A DNA stretch of 64,000 nt from Agrypnia vestita (GCA_016648135.1 JADDOH010023629.1:89610-153609); one strand, 5' to 3'. Positions 46,000-58,624 are shown, counted from the first letter of the stretch. Notes: a model not told the origin generated them from the letters alone. A program made the numbers and translations.

Positions 46000-48845
46000 A
46001 TTAATAAAAATGACGTGTTATGCGTTATGGTAATGAATAAACCTATTCATTTTAATTTTCATTAATCTGAAATATGTGTTGAAAAAATCTGAATATTAAA
46101 AAAATGCTTTTCCAAGTATTTAAAAAAAACCATACAGTTAATGTTTTAATTTTATAAACGTAATGAGATCAGCTATCGTCTTAATTTTGAAAACGGACTG
46201 GGATCAGCTATTGGAAAGGAAGTTACGGACGGACATTCGAAATTATTATTATTGGGGATACAAGAATACAGAACCTGAGAGAAACCGGGTTGTAAACCTA
46301 GTAATTTACAGGTTTTATCAAAATTAATACTTTAAGTATTCTAAATATATTTTGTTTTGTGCCGCAATCTTTATAAGTAACTATTGTTTAGAAAAAAGTT
46401 TCAGAGTGAAATATCATCTTGGGAAACTAAAAGGGAATTAAAATCGATGAATTGGATTCCACACACAAAAATAAAATACAAATCTATATTAATAAATATT
46501 TTGAAGATAACACAAATGATAATTCCGTTTTCCTAATGATCAGAAGTTAACATCTACTTTGAATGGAAGTCAAGACACGAAACAAAATCAGTAAATATGA
46601 ATAAAAATATCTCTAACAATTATTTTTTATCAACACGACGCGACGAGGCAAACGAAAATTATTCCACGATTAAATTCATCAAATCAGATTTGGAAGAAAC
46701 GAATTAGTAATTTGTGGAAGAGTGTAATTTAAAATACAGAACTCGCTTAAAAACGAATTTGTGAGTAAACGTGTTGCTTTTTTCAGCTGTTTCTCAATGA
46801 AAATATTTAAAGTGTTTTTAATTTCGATGTATTTGTAAAAAAAAAACAATTTTATTACTTTCCATTGAAATCATTTAAAAATTGTGCGCTGGTAATATAT
46901 TTGAATGTCTTGAGTAAAAAATATAAGATTGTAAATGTTGAGCGATTTGATATATATCGATTTTCTCAACAGAAAAGTTTTTGTACTAAGTTTATAGCAT
47001 TTCGAAAATCAGAACTTATTTCAGTGTCAATCATTTTGAACGTTATTCGGAAATTCTACGTTAATGTATTCTAAGTAAAGAATTCTTTTGAAAACGAGTT
47101 TTTCGCTACTGAATGTGCTTACGTGACCCTGGCGATAGGGGTTAGGTGGAAGGGTATCGTCAACGGCATGAATGTAAGGATGTCTCTTGAGGATCACAAT
47201 CCTAAGAAATGAGAGATACGAATATTTTGAAAAAGAATATATCATTAATAATTATAGCCGCATGACGTCAATTTAATCTATTTTGTGTTATTTGGCAGTC
47301 ATTTCATGGTGTGTCATTTTTATTTAAAATATTTAATTTTTATTTAATCTTTGTACTACACACAATATTTGAGTGTGTTATATCTCATCAACAGGTATAA
47401 ATAATAATTTATTTAAATAATTTACTCAATCTATTGGTTTTTAGAAAAAAGCGGAATATATCAAATAACTTAAGCCGAACTGCGAAAAACTTAAATACAA
47501 GAATAAAAGAAATTCGCCGATGCCTCAAAAATAATAACTCAAAAATATTAATAACTTTTCGGAATTCTCAAACACAAAACTGATTCCCACCGTACTTTCG
47601 ATAGTCGTAAATTAAAACTATTCAAATACTTCATTTGGTTCCGCATAAAGAATTGAAAATGAACAATTTTTGAAAACGTTAAAATCATAAAACAAATCAG
47701 TTCTGAGGAAACTTATGAACAATATCACAATCCAAAACACTTCTCCGATCCAAGGTTTGTTCCCGTTAGTGACCAAATAACCAACCCTCTGCCCTACCTG
47801 ACATAATTCAGTTCTGAAATGATTTATTAACTATGGTGATGAGAGGGACTGTTCCTCTTGAAACTAAACTAGTGATTGTATGTGTAGTACAAAGTTTGAG
47901 TAAAAAAAGATATTTTTAATATTTTAATCAAAATTACAATTTTTTTTCAATTGGCTGAGCAACTTTGTGGATTGACATTAAAAAAAAGATTTTATTATTA
48001 TTAATAATAAATGGACACAAACAAATAATAAAATCAATTTTTTACAACGTAATAAATACGTATTTATGCACATAAATACTCGTAACATTATATTTAATTT
48101 ATCTTTTTGGTAGATGTGTGTATAATGAAAGAATATCAGAAGATTGCCATGATTAGTTGTGGTATTTGAGCCTCCTGCCTGACTGTCTCCAAAATTGCAT
48201 CATGGTGTTACATGTATAAATATTCGGCATGATCCCAACGTAAGTATGGTTAAGAAAATAAACGTGGCGAATGATGAAGACAATAGGAAAAGATGAAGTG
48301 TGAAGCAGAAATTCGAATACTTGAGACTTCATCCGTTTGTCTCTGTTTACGAGTTAATAGGTTGGCAAAACCACTCGACTAACTAACGCAGATGGGAGAT
48401 ACAGGCAGCTTGTACCGAGTAGAATAATTTAACATTCGACAGAACAAACGTGGTTGTACGCCATTGTAAAAGACAAAACCGAGTGGCTAACGAACACGGT
48501 AAAAGTTTCTCAAGTAAATATTGAGTTACCGCCCAAGTTAAATACATCATACATAACTTAATCAATCATTTTCCTACTCTTCTGTATGACAAGTAAAAAT
48601 ACATTTATCTTTTGTTTTCTTTAATTTTATCTGGATCTCTTATTACATCATTTGTATTTGTATAGTGGAAAGTGGAATAGTAACGTTTAGCCGATTGGAA
48701 TCCGGTAGTCTTTTATAGCTGGGGGTTATGGTCCTGGTGTCATCATACTGCCGTGACTGCCTTGATAATCATTCGAAATTCTTCTCGTTTTCTATTGGAT
48801 GGAGGCTGTGTTGAGTTTGTTTATTTGGAAATATTAATAGATATA
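46000..48845. other. AT-rich non-coding stretch
   Basis: No repeat copy or credible gene recognised. The 60-72-codon frames present have no motif. 48280-48560 is somewhat GC-richer. Confidence 0.45.
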
Positions 48846-48847
48846 GG

Positions 48848-48859
48848 AAAAAAAAAATC

Positions 48860-48892
<33 letters not shown>

Positions 48893-48900
48893 TATAAATA
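48848..48900. repeat. A-run followed by (TA)n
   Basis: Low-complexity tract; such A/TA tails often mark retroposon 3' ends but no body is recognised upstream. Confidence 0.9.
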
Positions 48901-49144
48901 TATGAGAGTGTAAATAGTTAGTAATTAACATATTAACTTATATCCTAACATATTTCACATAGAAATAATGTTGAAGTAGTACATAATAATAATATAAGCA
49001 GTTAAAATAAAAGACATCAATTGTAAAAGTAGTGAGTAGAACATAAAAAAGTAAATAAATATTAAAGTAAAAGTATTACCTTACTTTATTTATATCTTGC
49101 ATTGCAGTAATGAATCAATATTCAGTTATTAATCAAGTAATCAT

Positions 49145-49300
49145 TCAATGTTGCGTCGCAGAATTATGTTCACTTGTGATCTTAGGTGGTATAGAGACAC
49201 ATGATAGATGTCGATGTCGGTGAACAAATCGTTGTAGACTCGGCACATTCTCACTATGGGGGAGCGCAATCCGTAATTGGTACGAGTTACAGGAATGTGG
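49145..49300 (-). pseudogene. Jockey/CR1-type LINE C-terminal relic
   Basis: On the - strand RTNYGLRSPIVRMCRVYND followed by FTDIDIYHVSLYHLRS, the 'RTN.G..SPI.RM...YN....DI....L..L' end of Jockey/CR1-group proteins. It parallels 38573-38938, but the sequence is distinct enough to be a separate insertion. Confidence 0.6.
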
Positions 49301-49599
49301 AAGATATTATTCTGGTCTTTGTTTTATTTGATCTGTTCATCTTATAAAGGATCTTCTTTTCGTTAAATATAACCAGTTTCTCCAGACTACCAACTATTTT
49401 CACCGAATCAAGCTGTACATTCAAAGTATTTTAATATTCATCTTCTAGATAAGATGTCTTTGATGTCTGGTTGCCCAAAGATGATGAGTTATGCATTGTC
49501 AGCAAAATATCAAAGTGTATTCAGAATAGTTATTTCTGTTTGTTTCAGGGTCCACGTGTCTACAATGTATTGTGCTATAGAAAATAAATGGGAGTTTAC

Positions 49600-49770
49600 C
49601 AGACGCACTTCAGTCTAATTAGTTTCTTAGTTCTGATGGTATATCTGGTTGATGCCTTTCTACTTCTTCTGGTCTATTGCCTTCTCTTTCCATCCCTGAT
49701 TTTTCCATAATTTCTCCAGATCAGCCAGAGGCGCTTTTTGGGTCTGCCCAACCATCTTTTCCTAGTTGGT
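49600..49770 (-). pseudogene. LINE C-terminal relic
   Basis: On the - strand PTRKRWLGRPKKRLW, then after a frameshift DLEKLWKNQGWKEKAIDQKKW, matching the 'GRP.KRW...V..DL...G...KA.DR..W' tail of insect LINE proteins. The 65-codon + strand ORF here is not a gene. Confidence 0.5.
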
Positions 49771-50309
49771 TTAGTCTCGTTTACTATTTTAATAGCTCTG
49801 CCGCTGTTTACCCAATATAAATGTCCTATCCAAGAAAATATTATTGATTACACGTTTAACCTAATAACAACTACCATATCTTCCTCAACTTATGTATTTT
49901 TCGCCATTTTTTTTCCAGAATTTATTTCGGATTGACAGTATTTTACTATAAAGCTCTATAAGTCATTTAGAAGACTATGTAGTTTGTTGCAGCTTTTTGA
50001 ATAAGACTGCAAACATTAGTTTTTGACTCAACATCAGATTCTATTCAGTGATTAATATTCTATTCAGATATAAACTCCATTTCTATTTCGGTCGCATATT
50101 ATATCAAAGTATTCATCTTCATAATATAGATTTGATCGCCGATTGCCTACACACATCTAGCTCTCATCGCATAATGTAGATTATGGATATATCTGGAGAC
50201 AGAATACACTCTGTTTTTTTTGCATTGGAATGGTTTCATAGTTTAGTTCTCTGTTATTAATATATACCCATAGCCGAGTTGTGTAGATATAGCGTACACA
50301 TAAGAACTT

Positions 50310-50692
50310 TAAGTATGGAACTCTTTATACACTCGGTTGTGCGATTGTGGAGCATTCTATATAGGAAAAACCAAACGCAATATCACTACACGTTTGAAGG
50401 AACATATTGCGGAAATTAAAAATAATAACTCCAATAAATCGGCAATCTGCGAATTTCAGTCATTACATCACATTTGACAAGACAAAAATCTTATGAACAG
50501 AATGTAATAGTGAGAGAGTCCATTGAAATATATAGATATCCTAATTTCAATAGAGATGACAGTTACAAACTATCAAGTATTTGGCGCCCTGTTTTCACGA
50601 CTTTGATTCCACCTTTAAAAGACGACGCAGAAAAGTCCGAAGATGTAATTAGTACATATAGCACGCTGGCGACCTCTATTGTAAAATAAGTG
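50310..50692 (+). pseudogene. Penelope-like element GIY-YIG endonuclease domain, frameshifted
   Basis: From 50340 the frame reads CDCGAFYIGKTKRNITTRLK, continues with EH and ends at a stop at 50475; the next frame continues VRESIEIYRYPNFNRDD then YKLSSIWRPVF to 50600 and stops at 50689. The CxC plus G-FYIGKT..R...RL.EH signature and the later EAIEIY..P.N.NRD.GY.LS..W.P block are those of the C-terminal GIY-YIG nuclease of Penelope-like retroelements, which nicks target DNA for insertion. At least one frameshift splits it, another precedes 50340, and the RT domain is absent. A hammerhead-like motif follows 90 bp downstream. Confidence 0.8.
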
Positions 50693-50774
50693 AACACTCC
50701 ACAACAAAGTGCATATAATTTACGACCTCGGAAGAAATAATCAGTTCGGCCCACACCTTCGCCGTGATAGGACG

Positions 50775-50822
50775 CTCTCCTGATGAGGCTGAATAAGACT
50801 TCAGCAAGACGTCGAGATTTGT
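50775..50822 (+). ncRNA. Hammerhead-like motif of a Penelope-like terminal repeat
   Basis: Order: stem I strand TCTC, core CTGATGA, stem II GCTGAA-TAAGAC-TTCAGC (6 bp), AAGAC where CGAAAC is expected, GTC, stem I strand GAGA. The core box and both stems are intact while GAAA is altered to AAGA, so cleavage is unlikely. Hammerheads in the terminal repeats of Penelope-like elements are established; this position, just after the endonuclease relic, agrees. Confidence 0.55.
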
Positions 50823-50869
50823 GTCTCAGTAAAATATATGATTCGTATAATATATTCGTTTTATTTCAC

Positions 50870-52515
50870 ACATCGTTGTGCTTCTCTTCACTGCACGCCC
50901 CTGCCGGTAGCATATATTTTTATTTAATTAACTTTGTTGTATTTCTGGTATTGGGTTGAATATTTTTCCCATTTTGATTTTTAACGACCCAGGTCTCGGA
51001 TGAAATCATTCATTAGTAACGGAATCTACCATCCCTATTTAGCGTTGCGTGGATACCAGATTCCTTTCCGCCCGAGGGGAACATACCCTCTATAAACATA
51101 TTTTTCGTAATGACGTCTTTTGTTGATTAAAGATATACGTAAGAAAAACTAGGACAAATTGAATACAAGTACTCAAATTTATAAGCGAATGAAAAAGTAA
51201 GGCCTACGCTATAATTCCCCCCCCCCCAAAAGAACACAAATTGTACAAACTCTTCGAATAACGCTTAAAAATAACAAAATAAATAATTTTTCAACACTGC
51301 CACGAAATCTAAAATGTAAATTGAAAACGAAATGCCGTTTAATTATGTTGTCTTATCCCCACCGATTTCTTCTTTTACTAATCGTTTGTTGTCTCTGTGA
51401 GGATTTTTTCACATAAAACTCTATGATACAGATTATGTTAAATTTTTTTTCTCTTCTTGAAAGTTATTGCCTAAAAAATGACAATAGATAAGTTAAATTT
51501 AATTTCTTGACTTATACTGATCGAGTTCCTATTTTTCGCCTTACAAATTCAGATTTGAAATTTTCTTTTTTGAGAGCTACGGTTACCATAAAGTACATAC
51601 ATATAGATGATGTATCATTATTATCTATAATATACATATTTCTTTTATAAATCGCATGTTACATGAGCAATGTTACTGTCCTCATTATTTCACAGTTTTT
51701 ATTATAAAGCGGAAGGTTTACTTGGCCTAAGCGGCAAAATTCTAGGTACGCTCTGGCGATATTTACACGCGTATTCCATTTGGAATAGTGAGATCAAGAT
51801 GATTGTTGCTCGCAGCATCATTTACATCATCAGCTATGATTCTGTGATATTCCGGTTGTTCTTTGAATTGAAATGCCTTCCCAGTAATAAACGTATTTGA
51901 TTCGCAATGATAGTTTATTGTCAGTATACGACTGTACTTGACTGACTGATTGACTCTATGCAACTGCGAACCAAATTCGTAAGCCGTCGCTTTCAGCTAC
52001 TCGCCCGGTGTGAGCACTCAAATATTTACCAGGAGTGAGGGAGACGTCTACCCACCCTTTTTGTAGATCTTAGAAGAAATTCCTATGTTGGTGTTAAAAA
52101 TAAGCCAAGACGCTTTATTGTTTGATTTATATTCTTCAATTCTTATTTCATTATTAATTACTATTTTCATTTCTTTATTACATTAATTTTTTTACATTTT
52201 ATTGCTATTGTTCTTGACTTCTAATACTAATTTGTTCTTCTAATTTTTTTTAGGATACAGATAAATATGTTAGATTCTGATAACTCATGCACTTATAATT
52301 CATACATATCATTAACTTGTGTGTTTTATTTTTGAAAAAAAAATTGGAACAAGTTAAAAGATTTTGATGACAGAGCGTTTTAACCTTCTACATTTTTTTT
52401 TTTAGAGTTTTCAGTGAAATACAATGGAATACGAAGATAAAATTAACAAAAATCCAAACTCGGGCCAAGCCCGTTAGTAAGTAAAGTAGTTTATACACAT
52501 ATTTTCTTTTTTAAA
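50870..52515. other. Non-coding stretch
   Basis: An 11-base C run lies at 51217-51227. The 76-codon + frame at 51670 and the opposite 66-codon frame have no motif. 51950-52060 is GC-richer. Nothing else recognised. Confidence 0.45.
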
Positions 52516-52520
52516 CGCTT

Positions 52521-52671
52521 TAATAGGCCATGACGCCTGATTAAAGAAGTTGTTATTACATCACAAAAACACTCAATGAGTAAATCACGTGTATTGTGTG
52601 CCACACCAGGGTTCGAACCCGCAACCCTCAGTATGAGAAACGAGTGTCATGCCCACTGGGCTACGAGGGTC
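52521..52671 (-). mobile_element. tRNA-derived SINE, family P, copy 3
   Basis: On the - strand CTCGTAGCCCAGTGGGCATG, then B box GGGTTCGAACCC, then body ACACGTGATTTACTCATTGAG. Confidence 0.85.
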
Positions 52672-52791
52672 ACTTATAAAATAAAGTTTCGATTTATCTT
52701 TTTATTACTTAAACCGAAATTTTAATAATCGAATCTTAACACCCTACACAAGATAAAAAGATACGATACGATGTACTATTTTTAAAATTTG

Positions 52792-52970
52792 AGTAGATTG
52801 TCGGTCTTGTGGTTTAGACTCTTGTCTCGTGATCCAAAGGTCGCGGATTTGAACCTCACTCCAGACCAGCAAATGAATCCTATTTTAATAGCACAAGCAT
52901 CGAGTTTAATTTGAAAATAGTAAAAATATTAATGTGACACGTTTTCCGTATTCGCATCTCTATTTAAAAA
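52792..52970 (+). mobile_element. tRNA-derived SINE, family S, copy
   Basis: GTCGGTCTTGTGGTTTAGAC, GTGATCCAAAGGTCGC, B box GGATTTGAACCTCACTCC, body GCACAAGCATCGAG and ATGTGACACG. Adjoins the next repeat directly. Confidence 0.82.
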
Positions 52971-52974
52971 CACT

Positions 52975-53372
52975 AACCAATAAAAACCAAGTTTTTATTA
53001 TACTCCCTTTCTCATTTACTAGTGGAAACTGGTTTGGTTCTTAATCTACGCGTTGGGCTTCGGTCGGGCGACACTACGAAAGGGAATAATAAAAAATTTC
53101 CAAAAATCCAAAATTATAATATAATCAGTTTTAGTGTTTACCAGATGCGTCGCAGTCTTTTCATACAATTTACAAAGTTGTATGAAAAAACCATTAAAAA
53201 TTTCTAAAAATCCAAAATTATACTATAATTATTAATTATTTTAAACGAATATTTGATAGATCTTCTTGATCTCGCCACGAGTTTGCTTGCAAAGTTTCAG
53301 CTCGATTGGAGCACGGGAAAAGGAAAAGTTTTTGCTTCAAACAAATAGACAGACGCCACGAGGGAGTAAAAA
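52975..53372 (+). repeat. 'CTCCCTTTC' family repeat, copy 3
   Basis: Same layout as 34685-35046: ACTCCCTTTCTCATTTACTA, GTTGGGCTTCGGTCGGGCGA, TTGTATGAAAAAACC, AGACGCCACGAGGGAGTAAAA end. Confidence 0.75.
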
Positions 53373-53800
53373 AGGGCTTTTTGTGTTTGACATATTGACC
53401 ATTAAAATTAAAAATAAGAAATCAGAATTTTGCATAATTTATACGAGTTTAAACAGTATATATATATATGCAGAATTTACTTTCACAGTTACCGTAAACT
53501 CACAGTTTATACAGTAACTGTGAAATTCTGATTTAGTTCAAAGCCGCCACGTCTAAGCGAGTTTGCGGCGAAACCAAATACTCCAAAACGAAGTTGGCCG
53601 TTACCGGGTTTTTCATTCAGTTTCGTCGGGCGACCTTTGCCGTTTGACAAAGTAGCCTTAGCTAGAATACTGTTTAGGCGAAGATCAAATGAGGCTTGAC
53701 AACACGGCGCTCTCGTTCCAGAAGCAGTGTTGGGGGTAGTGCGGGGACATGCCCCAGAGGGCGCGCGACCCCCGGCCTCCCCAGCGCGCCTGACACCACC

Positions 53801-53864
53801 ATGAGGAGTCACCTGATCGTCGGCTGCCTCCTAGCCCACATCACCGTGTGCCGGCTCACCCAAG
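53801..53864 (+). CDS. Candidate first coding exon with signal peptide
   Basis: Met at 53801 follows CACCACC, a strong start context, and is the first ATG after an in-frame stop at 53690. The 21 codons read MRSHLIVGCLLAHITVCRLT then Q: a short basic start, a hydrophobic core (LIVGCLLAHITV) and a polar end, as in a secretory signal peptide. The exon most likely stops at CAAG|GCGAGT (53864/53865), a GC-type donor with good flanking consensus, giving a phase-1 junction common after signal-peptide exons. An alternative is CAG|GTGTCC at 53917, which would add 18 residues and give phase 0. The upstream 280 bases are GC-rich and could be 5' UTR. No other exon was recognised, and the family cannot be named from so little sequence. 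Confidence 0.5.
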
Positions 53865-53929
53865 GCGAGTATTACATTCTTGTTACTCATATTACCCCGC
53901 CATACCATATAACACAGGTGTCCTAAAAA

Positions 53930-56900
53930 ATGTATACATAATTTGTAGAATTGTAAACTCATTGTTGATTTAGCTAAATTCTTGTTTTATTATTAAATTT
54001 TTTAAAGATGATGTAGAATTTTTTGACGTAAAATGTCTTTAAAATCAGGCCGAAATATACGGTATCACGCTAGAAATTTTGACCATAAAGAAAACGTTTT
54101 TTGGAATATTCTCCCGTGTACGTCAGACCTCTCTGACAAAGTTTCGATACCCACTGCAAGGTAATCATCAGGGCTGATGTGTTGTGTCACAATTAATTAA
54201 TGATTATTGTACTGTCATCAGAAATACATCTTCTTGCCAAATTTCAGAGCAATCATTGATCAGGAAATGGGCCAAATATTGATTACATGATTTGAAACTT
54301 CTGGTATATTTCAATGTATTCTACTGGTTTCTAGGTGTTTCCAATTTATTCTAAAATGTGCCGAGTGTTGGGAAATCCTCGATTACTATAGTTACTTTTG
54401 TTTCTAGCATCTTGCGACAATATTTAATAAACTATAATACGAATCCGTAGCTAGTGTCAACAAACTAACTAACCATCACGCTGTTTCACCACAGCGGTAG
54501 GCAGAGAGGATAGAATCAATTTAAATTACGAAAATTAAAATATATAGCGTACTCGGTCATATCACCGGGTCACTTTGTGAGCTATGACCTAAAACAACCT
54601 TAGTTTGAAGGTTGAATATCTGAATATCAAATAAAATAACGGAGTAAAAGTTCGGATATGGATAAGGGATGAGGTGGCGAGAAGAAGGGGAGGGACGTGC
54701 GGGGTCGGGATGCTGGGAGGACGGAATCATATAAAATTAACATTTTTAAAAATTCTGTACACAAGGTCGTGGGCTGTTTTCAGTGGATTGTAATTATATT
54801 TTTTTAATGCAAAATATCCCTTTTACAAGTGTAAGTCGGTGTTGAGCGTGAAATAAATTTAGCAAAATAAAAAATATGCAGTCAAAACGTACTGCAGATA
54901 GAAAATAAAACAACCAAATGTAATGCAATAAAAATAACATAGGTCAGAACCTTCTGAAATCAAGCAAGTGCACAGTTTCACAAAAGTCTGGAATAATTTG
55001 GAAAGAAAGGAATGTAGGAGAATATATAAGAATACACGGGGAGATTCGAGAAGAATGTCCTCTATGTAAGCAGCGACAGCATCGCGCTCAAGTCAGTTTT
55101 AGTTTGACAGCTGCGATTTACCACAGAGGGCGAAATCATAGAAGGGACACTAAACGACAAGCGAATTGTGACCTGCGCGGGGCGAGAATTGTCAAGTATA
55201 CTGTGAACCGTGCGATAAACAAAATGCGACGAATATAAGAGTACCTGAATGCGGAATATTCTAGTAGCGAATCTCTGCAATAGAAATAGCATGAATAAAG
55301 TATATAAGGAGAAAGTAGAATGTTTTCGAGTGATGATTAATGCAAATTACACAATAGGGCTCCATATGTGTGTCCAGCGGCTTTGTTTATACACAAAAAT
55401 TTATTTGATTTTTAGTTTTTCTTTTGCATCCCATTTCCACGAACCTGTGACAGTATAAAACCCGTTCTGATACATGTAGCTACCTAGTGAAGTGATCACT
55501 TCTGATATTATCGATATAATTAATTTAATAATCGTTATTAATTAATAATAATGATTATTATTTTATTTTTTTTAATTGTTGCCATTTTATTTTTACATCT
55601 TGCACAACTGTTTTTACAGCTAATACGCAAACTTTCACTATATGTTTGTCAGAAAAGCCGCACAATAACTGTTCTATAAATTGTTAGTTTTTAAATTAAT
55701 AGTTATATTATAAATTAATTAATAAAATAATAGTAAAGTTTAACATAAAAATGAAATATTTTATAATTATTCTTAAAACAAATTTCAAATTGAGAAGTAA
55801 GCACAAAAAATCTGTTTATCAAAATATATAGCCTTTACGGCGACATTAACCTGCAGCTTTCTATTGCCAGTTCAGAAAGCTTTCACCGAATAAGCCCTGT
55901 ATACACGGATGCCAAATATATGTTTGCTTCGTGAGACATATATTTTTTCCTCTTGGAAGCCACCATATTTTAAACCAGCTTACCCGCGCGGCTTCGCATG
56001 TTTAGATTTTATGTAACTTTTAGTCATATTTTAACAATTTGTGTATTAACCTTAACACATAGATGTGCATATGTCATCACGAACTTTTTTATATTACTTT
56101 TTGAGTTCTACAGCTTTTCTATAGAAAGTATTTAAATATCTCTTACCGTAAGGCAGCGTTCGTAAAAAAGCATCGCTCGACCATTTTTTCTTCGACTTTA
56201 GTTGTAAAATAGGTTACCACGAAAAGTCCTTTTATTCTAACGGATCTAAATATATAAGTTTTGTCCACCCTGAAAATCTATTCTAATTCTAATTGGTGAA
56301 AAAAATTTTGAAATCGGACGAGTAGTTTCGGAGATTACCTCCTACATCCAAACATACAAACTTTACCTCTGTATATTATTTGAGTATAGATTGCAAAGGT
56401 TCAAGAAATTATTTGAGTAGAATATAATGGCAGAGCAAGGTCATAAAATCCATTTAATTAACATAAAACATTAATGCGAAAATAATTAAATTATTTTAAT
56501 TTACGTTTTTTAGTAAGTAGTGGCTTTATATGCCTAAGGCAACCAAATAAATCCATTTAGTTCCATCTTTTTCATACACTTATGTATCATTTGTTATTTG
56601 ATATCATATGAATTATAATAAAAAAACATTTCGCAATTTTATTATGCTTACATTTATACCCAGTATAAGGCAATTAATAAAAATAAAATCCACACATAAA
56701 CGATTGGCGAATTTGAATGAAACCTGGGGTCGGTTATCCCATTAATTTAATCTCATACAGACCACCCAATTCTTGCAATGAAATATTATAGAAACCCAAA
56801 CTAATAAAACCAATTGGATTTTGGTTTGAATTATTTAAATCTACGTAAATTTTATAAATCATAATTTGAAATTTACCGAGGATTAATTAGAAATATCTTT

Positions 56901-56935
56901 AAAGCTCGTAGATTAAAGAGAGTTTTCAAAAAATG
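53930..56935. other. Putative intron sequence, AT-rich with GC-richer patches
   Basis: If the exon at 53801 is real this is the start of its intron. 54640-54730 and 55050-55250 are GC-richer without recognisable domains; the 76- and 69-codon frames near 55062-55458 carry no motif. Confidence 0.4.
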
Positions 56936-56942
56936 ATTCAAT

Positions 56943-57060
56943 TGGCCCGGTGGTTGAGAAGTTTGAAAAGTTGCCTATAGATCAAACGATTTAGGATTCA
57001 ATCATCGGCGTTCCCAAAGTTAATTGAATATCCTATTTATAGTACGAAAAATACTGAGAA
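56943..57060 (+). mobile_element. tRNA-derived SINE, single copy in window
   Basis: A-box-like TTGGCCCGGTGGTTGAG is followed at tRNA-like distance by B-box-like GGATTCAATCATCGG, then an AT-rich body. It differs from families S, P and T. Confidence 0.5.
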
Positions 57061-57069
57061 ATATTTGTA

Positions 57070-58510
57070 ACGAAATTCTAGAAACGACGTTTTATTTGCC
57101 CTTCCTATCTGTGATGGGAAACGGCTTGACGGTAAGTTAGTTATAAAGTTAAATTCTGAAAAAAGCAAAATCTTTTTTTATATTTTTGATTAGTATTTTA
57201 ACATTTTAACCACAGAGTATAAAATATGCACAGATATTAACTAAACGAGTTCTTTAAGAGAGGGGAATGGGTCACAGTTTTGACGAATATCCCCCCTCGT
57301 GTAATTCTAAGACATATATGTTCTGCATTTAAAGTATTTATTCTTTCAGATTTAAATCCCCTAGAAAATAAATGTATTTTTTACGAAAGACGTATCTTTT
57401 AAATTATTATTTCAAAACGAGACTTCTTGTATTTACTAATAGTCCAATCATACATATATAGTGAAATAAAGTATATACCTCTGAATGAAAGTCAAAAAGC
57501 TGTATAATTATAAAGACCTTTGTTTTGACATTATAGATACTGGCAAAAAAGTCTCCTACTATCGCTTGTCGGCGAGTCAAGATATTCAAGGTCCCAAAAG
57601 GTCACAAATTTTTTTTTTTGCATCTATCTAATTTACTACGCGTCAAACATCATTAAATGCATAATATAAATTGTAGATTATAAAATTCTCAACAAATTTA
57701 ATTGTAAGCATTTTTACGTTGGTTCGCTTTTTTTTTAGTGGCCTCGATTCAAACGAATAAAACGATTGTTTTCAAAACCATATTGATAGATTTGTTATTT
57801 ATTTACTAACACTTCAAACGAAAATCAGTTACTTATATACATAATATTAAATAAAACAGAGACCATCTTATAAATTTCCAGTTCAAGTTATGTATAAAAA
57901 TATAACAATATTAACTTGACACGATACAAAAAAAAATGAAAGGCTTAAGTTAAGAAAAAACCAAGAAAGTCTGTGTCGGACAAGATTAAATTTTGCGGCC
58001 TTGAAAAGGGCTTTTCACAAACCTACCGAGGGGATGACTTGTGGTCCTGAAAAAGTCGATTCCCATATTTTAATACCATACGATACCGAAGTGTATGCGG
58101 CCTAGGATGGGGCCTTTTTAGTGATTTCTATTGAAAAGTTATGATTAAAATTTTGTAAAAATCCGATATTATATTTGAATCATAGAAAATTGTGAGCGCG
58201 AGCGCGCAGAGGGACACGAATAATTAAAACCCTTTGGATATGCCCAGCGCGCTCGACGCAATTTATTGATAAAATGACTAATATGATTTTTGTTATTTTA
58301 TATTTAAAATATTACGAATTTATGTATGAGAATGTGAATAAGAGATTAAATTAGAAAAAAAATATTGTACCAAGGTTGGTGAGCCTGGCACTTTTGACGA
58401 ATGGTGGTCTTGTGGGGTATACAAGTATTTTTGATAGAAAATTATAAAAATGAGCAAAATATATTTAAAAAATACGTAAAAACTGAGGAAAAGGATATAA
58501 AACTTTTTAA
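57070..58510. other. Non-coding stretch
   Basis: AGCGCGAGCGCGC (58198-58210) and GCGCGCTCG (58249) are complementary and enclose a short AT-rich loop. No gene or repeat copy recognised; 57960-58120 is GC-richer. Confidence 0.4.
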
Positions 58511-58583
58511 TTGAATTTTTAAAGGTGGGACCTTTGCTCACAGAGCTGCGATTCGAATTGTGAGTAGTGATTCCGCCGACAGA

Positions 58584-58624
58584 CAGAGGTCGGCAACGTC
58601 GGCTTTTCGAAATGCCGACCTCTG
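58584..58624. repeat. Perfect 12-bp hairpin in a GC-rich segment
   Basis: CAGAGGTCGGCA is mirrored by TGCCGACCTCTG across a 17-base loop that contains CGTCGG. It sits in a GC-rich stretch (58520-58670) with a B-box-like AATTCGAATCGC on the - strand near 58550, so a SINE head is possible. The 110- and 78-codon - strand ORFs are not supported as genes. Confidence 0.7.
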
